DNA from: Prostheceraeus crozeri
Taxonomy: Eukaryota; Platyhelminthes; Polycladida; Euryleptidae
Direction: 5' to 3'
Assembly (NCBI GenBank): GCA_907163375.1
Contig: CAJQUW010010344.1
Location: 1 to 64,000, forward strand
Length of the DNA stretch: 64,000 bases
Shown: piece by piece, positions 58,741 through 64,000 of the stretch
Layout: each line of letters begins with the position of its first letter
Position numbering within the stretch: the stretch's first letter is position 1
Notes under the pieces: generated by a model
Databases searched by the model: none
What the model was told of the DNA's origin: nothing
The model's input: the letters and a program-made list of their open reading frames with translations, nothing else
Made by a program: the position numbers and the translations under genes

Positions 58741-59639
58741 TATGCAACTATTAATGCAGTCAAACGCATTACGTCGAGGAGCTAATGAGTAGGAGGGAGA
58801 GATGAAGAATGAAATGACTTTTTTAAAAAATGGAAATAATGCATTCTGCTGATCTAGTGGTACTTATTCTTGAAAAACTTCAACCCATTTTCAATTTTTC
58901 TGCTGCTATTGAGTGAGCTAATACTTGGACATAGATTACTATTAGCTTGTATTATTGATACTATTTTAAGTTTCATGTTAGTGTTTTCATATTGTTTCCT
59001 TTATAAGAAATTGAGATGGTCCGATCAATAGGTTTTAGAGGTGATAAATTGTTTTATATCTGCGTTTTTAATGTTTGTTTTTCTATCAGATAGTCAGTTG
59101 TTGTTTGTTCTTCTATCATTAAATATCACAAGTCTCAATATGTTATGAATGTACAAAGTCACACGCACACAGGATTTCTTACTTCAATATTTTTCTCATG
59201 ATGGGTCAATATATGAAATGAATCGAAATGCAATCAGTGGAATGTTGATATAAGTTTCAATAATAATTCGGCAAAATTGTGTTGCAGATGAATTGTGGGG
59301 GTGGTCTTCTTTTGCCGAAAATTGCATCTACCCATATTTGCGAATAAGAGGTTTGTGAAAAAAGTTTGGAAAGGTTTGTGAACTTTGCCTCCTGGAAGCC
59401 GTACGAACCCTGTATTATGATCAGTGCAACCTGACAATGTTTACTCGCGGTTTTCATTCATAGTATTGATACTTTTATGAAGTGATGCTGCATTTTTGAG
59501 TGGCTCATGTATCGCATCCCTTCTTTACTTTCGGTGATCGCAGTGCAATTTACTTACCTCTTACAGAGGCCTTGAGAATTGTGTTGTCACTGTCCAAATA
59601 GAAATCTGTACAACAGTATTTTTAACTCATCTAAGGTCA

Positions 59640-59870
59640 AAAGGAAACTTTCCGTTAAATCTTGGAAACAAATGGGGCTCCTTCGTTCAATAGTCAAAAG
59701 GAGCCCTCCATAAAATCAAGTATAGTTGCCCTCTCGTCACAGGCGTGATGCTAACAGGGTCCTTCCTGTCTAGTTGGGATGTCCAAAAGGTCCCTCAGTC
59801 AGCTCTTGAACTCAAATCGAGCTCCTTCCACACGGTTGTGACGTCAACGAAAATCTTTTTGATTCGTTCA
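59640..59870. repeat. Degenerate minisatellite, right block
   Basis: Same style as 53690-54135 ('gtcaaaaggagccctcc', 'gatgtccaaaaggtccctc'). With the 5.3-kb element removed, the blocks lie about 220 bp apart and are probably one ancestral array. Confidence 0.6.
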
Positions 59871-60259
59871 CATTCATTGTTAGATTTAGACCACCTTGAT
59901 TTAAACGACGAGTGCGTGTTACCATGGTTTTCTGAAGTACATCGTCCACGTGACTGACAAGTCAGATCCTAAAAACCTGTATTAGTCAGCTGTGGTGATC
60001 ATCTCGTAAAATGATTACCAGATTTAACAATAAGAACTCAGAAATGAAATGGGGTCGTTTTTTAGGCATTTGGCTTTACTGATAGGGCATTTGGGCAGCG
60101 ATGTTCAGTATACGAATGTGAGAATTGAGTATATTTGCTGGATTACAAAGAGATGTGACATTTTATGTAAAATTAAAATTATGAATTAAGAGTACAAATC
60201 AATATATTTCCGCGAGTATATGAAATTATTGATGTAATTAATTTGGCCGCTGCTGCACA

Positions 60260-61042
60260 CAGGGTGCCCGCACATATCCGTTTTTCGTGTATGTACCCGA
60301 ATATGCACGGATTTCTTTTAAAAAAATTGAAAATTATGCTTGAATTGTGTAATTTGTAGATTGAAAATGATGCTTCTTTTGAAGAAAATGTTAATCTAAT
60401 TGTGATTTAATAGGTGGAACGAAAACGTTGATCATAGGTGCTTTATAGATGCATCCTGGTATCGCATTTCACCTTACAGATTTTTTTTTGCAACCTGTGG
60501 CGGTCCTCGCACAGTCCTGCAACTGGTCTGATCCTGAACTTTTCTCAATGAGTCCACCGTAGTTTTGGTTCATGAGATAGGCTAAGTGGCGGGTTTTTTG
60601 CTGTCCACTTCTTATCAGTCCTTGCAGAAGAATGTCAGTGAGCATGGCTTAATCATTGCTGGTGCTCCGGTAACCCAGTAAATGTTCGCCTTCTTGTGCT
60701 TCCAAATCGATGAAAAGTGTTATTCGCATTTGATCAAGAGTTAGATCCTTTGGACCCGCCAACGGATGCGGAGAAGCCGTTTATAGCTCAAAAGTCTGTA
60801 ACTCTCAGAAAGCATGCGATTCCGAGCATGTGTCTACTTGGTGCCACCAACCAGTCGCTAAGTCGTTAAGGCTGAGAGTTCATAAGAAATGTAATGCCGA
60901 CCATTATTTGATGACATCAACTTAATAAGCTTAATGTGAAAAGCGAATTTTGAAACGATTTTTAAAGTATATCAACTGACAGAAATATTCCCGAAAAATA
61001 CACGAATATAATTTTTGGACTTGTACGACCACCGTCACCCTG
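60260..61042. mobile_element. Short hAT-like element, 783 bp
   Basis: CAGGGTG at the left and, reversed, CAGGGTG at the right; perfect 6-bp duplications TGCACA at 60254-60259 and 61043-61048. Inverted similarity is short (7-8 bp) but both ends have 'ttcgtgtat' about 25-45 bp inside. No coding capacity. Confidence 0.55.
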
Positions 61043-61048
61043 TGCACA

Positions 61049-62028
61049 TGTGCTTAGCTCACATGCTCGACAAATGAATCTAGACAGTTCATTTTCCGTT
61101 GATTTTTTAGCATGGATCGACGAATAAAGATTACTGCTCTATTTCATTGAGTAGTATTACTTAATTTAATTTTATGTCGAGTGTTTAAACTGCGATCATC
61201 CGCATGAAACTCATGATCGCTTCCTTGCTTCTTATAAATTTTTCTTCTAATGCGAAGTAGTCACCAGAGTGGACCTTCGTAACCTTTTTCTCGTCAATTC
61301 ACAGTATGAAGATTGACGTCCACCTTCCTGCGACTAAATGTAGTAGCGAAGGTGTCAAAATATAGTAGCATATGTCAATTCAGCAGCAAAGTGAAATGGA
61401 TTTGGTAGAGCTCCGAAGAAAAGTTAAAATTCAGACACTAAGAACGCATTCAGCAGTATCTGAACAGTATGTTTCTGCTAGAAGTGTGCAGTCTTCGTAA
61501 ATTTGCCCTCAACACACCAAGAAGTTTTCAGTCGGAACGCGAAGCACGACTACACTACCTTAACACGAAATCCAAACCGACGGCGTCTAACATTAAAGTA
61601 ACCCGAAATTTGTCTTTCGAGCAATTCATATAAAATTTATTAATTAATACAAAGAAATAGCTCACTGAAGAAAATTACACTAGCTTGAAGAAGCTACAAA
61701 GTAATTTGAATTGTATTAAAAGTTAAGTTTTATTGGGAGCCCAAGTGTAAAAGGCAATTATTTTATTTGCTTTACTACTATCGGTCTCCTTTAAGGCCGA
61801 CATCAGAAGTAGAGATGCTGTCACTCACCAATAATATGCATGCATTTAATCGTCATTAATTTCCTTTTCTTACTATTGCCACTCGTTCCACTATTTCTCA
61901 CTAGTGGTGACTTCTCATGACTTACTTAGGGCTGCTGTTAGTTTGGCTATTTTATCGTGATGTTCTATTTTCTTTACATTTTCATATTTATGTGAACTTG
62001 CATAATTTTTTTTTTATTGTTATTTCAG
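61049..62028. other. Upstream region / 5' intron of the C7orf25-like gene
   Basis: Ends in a strong acceptor (T-run then TTATTTCAG at 62020-62028). The first exon was not identified. Confidence 0.5.
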
Positions 62029-63198
62029 ATGACGGAATTGGAAGACAACGTTTTATTAATGAAGGATATCATAGCTGACTGCATCTCGTCGGCGCATGAA
62101 GGGAGATTGATCAAATTCAAAAAGAAAGTAAAAGCTGAGTTAAAATTCTTGACGTCACTTGAGAAGACGACTGAGGATATTATTCAGAGGGTTCGTTGCA
62201 GCAATGTCTCTCATCTTCGTGGCATTCACTCAGCGTTTCTGTTATATGAAAATTCATGTTGTGCTGTGTTAAAGTCGTATTCTTATGTTCTCGATGGTAT
62301 AAATTATTCTGTCAATGTTGATCTCGTGCTCCTCTCCAAGTGTGACTCTCTTGAAGAATCTGGCGATATGTGCTCATGGATTAAGGTGATTTCACGGAAT
62401 CCTCACCATTTGCAAACCATATTCAATGGTGATTCTTCATTCGGTGAAAAAAGTATCTGTCATCATGCAGAGGAGTATATGGCTTGTGCGAAAGCAAATA
62501 CGCACCACTACACAGTTCCTAATGTAATATTTGTGTTTACATCAGGAGTAACCAATGATGTGCGGAATTATTTAGAGGATATGGGAATCAAAGTCATCGG
62601 AAGCCTTCTTCATGTTAGGGAAGGTACCAGTGTTTGTGTTAAACCAATTTTATCTGATCCTATTGTTTTTCCTTCCTCCGTTGATATTCCTGCTGTGAAT
62701 CTCGATGTCACTGCTATGATTGTATTGTGCACACAAATATGTCATGGTGAATTTGATTACGATTTTGGTGATCCTCATCTAAATCGAATGGGGCGAGAAG
62801 AATCACATATTTCTGCCTTAAATATTGTGGAATCATTTATATCTGGAAAACGTCTTATTGTTTGTGAAAGTGCACGAAATCAGTTCAGTGATATCGTTCG
62901 TGTTGTAGCAGGACCTAGGGAACGTCAGCGTGCTGAAAAGTTGTTGAATCGTGTCTTCGTTGTGCCTAATAAACCATCTGAATCTGTGAGTCGTCTTCGT
63001 CGTTCTTCTCGTATTCGTGATTGGAATTGCGTCGTTTTTGGAACGGGTGATTTCCTCTGCGCTGTAACTATAACCTCAAACATGGGGTTCGTTCGTGCTT
63101 CTATTAATCAAGGTTTGCATTTGGCTGTATACCAACATCCACCGAGGGCGTTCAGCGAACAGAAAATGCCCATTTTGAATAATAATCAGAAAGCATAA
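62029..63198 (+). CDS. C7orf25/UPF0415 (DUF1308) family protein
   Basis: 389 residues in one exon; the ATG at 62029 is the first base after a polypyrimidine-CAG acceptor, so a non-coding 5' exon is expected. The family is conserved in animals and has no settled function. N-terminal part (1-190): helical, Lys-rich start (LIKFKKKVKAELKFL), a SWIKVISRNPHHLQTIF segment and a TVPNVIFVFTSGV strand. C-terminal DUF1308 part (about 225-380): VNLDVTAMIVL, then KRLIVCESARNQFSDIVRVV, AGPRERQRAEKLLNRV, VVPNKPSES, a VVFGTGDFLCAVTITSNMGF strand and the hallmark 'FVRASINQGLHLAVYQHPPR'. The acidic VNLD and TGD positions resemble PIN-like nucleases (inference). No signal peptide or membrane segment. Human C7orf25 is about 420 residues. 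Confidence 0.92.
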   Translation: MTELEDNVLLMKDIIADCISSAHEGRLIKFKKKVKAELKFLTSLEKTTEDIIQRVRCSNVSHLRGIHSAFLLYENSCCAVLKSYSYVLDGINYSVNVDLVLLSKCDSLEESGDMCSWIKVISRNPHHLQTIFNGDSSFGEKSICHHAEEYMACAKANTHHYTVPNVIFVFTSGVTNDVRNYLEDMGIKVIGSLLHVREGTSVCVKPILSDPIVFPSSVDIPAVNLDVTAMIVLCTQICHGEFDYDFGDPHLNRMGREESHISALNIVESFISGKRLIVCESARNQFSDIVRVVAGPRERQRAEKLLNRVFVVPNKPSESVSRLRRSSRIRDWNCVVFGTGDFLCAVTITSNMGFVRASINQGLHLAVYQHPPRAFSEQKMPILNNNQKA

Positions 63199-63207
63199 TA
63201 ATTCCAC

Positions 63208-63216
63208 TGAGTAAGT
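63208..63216 (+). promoter_or_regulatory. Strong splice donor just after the stop codon
   Basis: GAGTAAGTA lies about a dozen bases after the TAA at 63196-63198, a near-ideal U1 site. It suggests a 3' UTR intron or an alternative 3' end. Confidence 0.4.
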
Positions 63217-63261
63217 ATCTGCCAAGTTGTTGTGCAACAGACTGAACTATTATCGATATCA

Positions 63262-63267
63262 AATAAA
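63262..63267 (+). terminator. Polyadenylation signal AATAAA
   Basis: AATAAA 64 bp after the stop codon of the C7orf25-like gene. It would act if the donor at 63211 is not used. Confidence 0.5.
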
Positions 63268-64000
63268 TTGAAGTAATAGCGCATGCCCTGTAAGCGATAG
63301 CGAACCTGTGAGTTGTCGAGTCTAGTATCCAGGGATATGTTCGAATAATATGTAATAGTAATACTTTTCGTTCTGTCAGTTCATTTTTCTAAATGCTATA
63401 GAATGCCATTGATGTCGATCAAAATTAGTAGACTCATATGCTGTCATAAAATATCTTTTTTGTCTTTAGTAGCATATTCATATCATACATGACGATTGTG
63501 ACACGTTACCCCTGAAAACATTAATGTGTAGTATTTGACGGAAATCATGTTGAGGTTTTCTATAATTCATGTGGATATTGCACAATTAGTAGGTAATCAA
63601 TTCTGCGCTGATTGATCATCGTCGGTCAATTTATCATATTGGCTAATTCCGAACTAAGACTTTCACAAGAGCAGTCAAAATTGCGTTCCGTAAGAGACAT
63701 GTCATTTATGAGAAAGAAGAAAGTTTTCTTGAAAGTGTGACTAAATTTTATAGGCATGATCCGCAGAGACCTACAAGTGATTCAAGTTGAAATGCCTCTA
63801 TTGGTAAATTTCGCGAAAGGATATTTGAATGCCAGTAGGCTATCGGTAATTACAATACACAAACAAATCCATGATGATCCAAGTATGATATTCCAACAGA
63901 TAATATGCAGGTGTCAAAATTATGGGATTTAGGCATAGTCTACTTTTTGATAATTCTAAAATGCTTATGTAACTTCTACTTAGTAGCTAATTAGTGTATA
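63268..64000. other. Downstream flank, nothing recognised
   Basis: AT-rich, no exon or repeat identified. Confidence 0.4.

Larger units (their letters stand above)
54140..59412. mobile_element. hAT-like element, 5.3 kb, with 5-bp duplications and nested insertions
   Basis: Ends CAGGGTTTGTACGG (54140) and, reversed, CAGGGTTCGTACGG (to 59412), flanked by TATTA on both sides (54135-54139, 59413-59417). Contains a second hAT-like element (54774-56719) and a LINE (57250-58740). A plus-strand frame at about 56930-57060 (EEKRRLQAVGREIEEIAVKR) is charged and could be a transposase scrap. Confidence 0.75.

Noticed and set aside
1-64000. CRISPR arrays, bacterial operons, prophage or plasmid features
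   Set aside because: No regularly spaced identical repeats of that type, no ribosome-binding-site/operon layout, and clear spliceosomal introns throughout.

Overview
This is animal nuclear DNA: AT-rich, gene-poor, intron-containing and dominated by decayed transposable elements. The mixture (Tc1/mariner, hAT, piggyBac, Penelope-like, RTE-like and CR1-like elements plus a tRNA-derived SINE) and the three recognisable animal gene families point to a bilaterian invertebrate, probably marine; I cannot name the species. Nothing bacterial, plasmid-like or CRISPR-like is present.

Host genes are sparse. On the minus strand: (1) the first two exons of an unrecognised gene at 1-553, with a TATA box at 654-661 and an intron directly after the ATG; (2) two exons (9376-9474, 10945-11430) of an unrecognised gene with a serine/proline-rich start and a CxxC...CxxxC motif; (3) the last two exons (18843-19255, 20462-20647) of a UBX-domain protein resembling UBXN10; (4) deoxyhypusine hydroxylase (DOHH) as one intronless coding block at 31508-32431, all four His-Glu metal-ligand pairs present, with a possible coding exon upstream at 33180-33404. 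On the plus strand: (5) a C7orf25/UPF0415 (DUF1308) homologue at 62029-63198, coding in one exon right after a splice acceptor. These look like independent housekeeping genes with no shared pathway.

The rest is mostly layered mobile DNA. From left: a tandem-repeat patch (718-1640); a Penelope-like element with inverted end repeats carrying hammerhead-like motifs (1652-3771); a mariner-like element with perfect inverted repeats (5775-7182); an RTE-like LINE (7528-9231); a SINE; a piggyBac remnant; a hAT-like element with two later insertions (14858-17942); an 88-bp tandem repeat; a Tc1 element (22376-23786); a second Penelope-like element followed by hairpins and TA microsatellites (24422-26492); LINE fragments; a hAT-like element (36577-41054) holding an inverted second copy of the 14858 family (36786-38599); a mariner (41530-42894) beside a hAT transposase fragment; a CR1-like LINE; a hAT-like element (46849-51168) holding a Tc1 copy, a GGGGCCC-rich minisatellite and a transposase remnant; and a hAT-like element (54140-59412) with another hAT-like element and a LINE inside it.

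The most informative signal is the set of elements whose ends and target duplications can be read by eye. Five hAT-like insertions show 6-bp target duplications (one imperfect), two show 5 bp and one shows 8 bp; three loci are nested, giving a relative insertion order. One 6-bp-type element splits an open reading frame that becomes continuous again when the insertion is subtracted. I saw no convincing unknown multi-gene system; the novelty here is in the element families and a few unrecognised exons.
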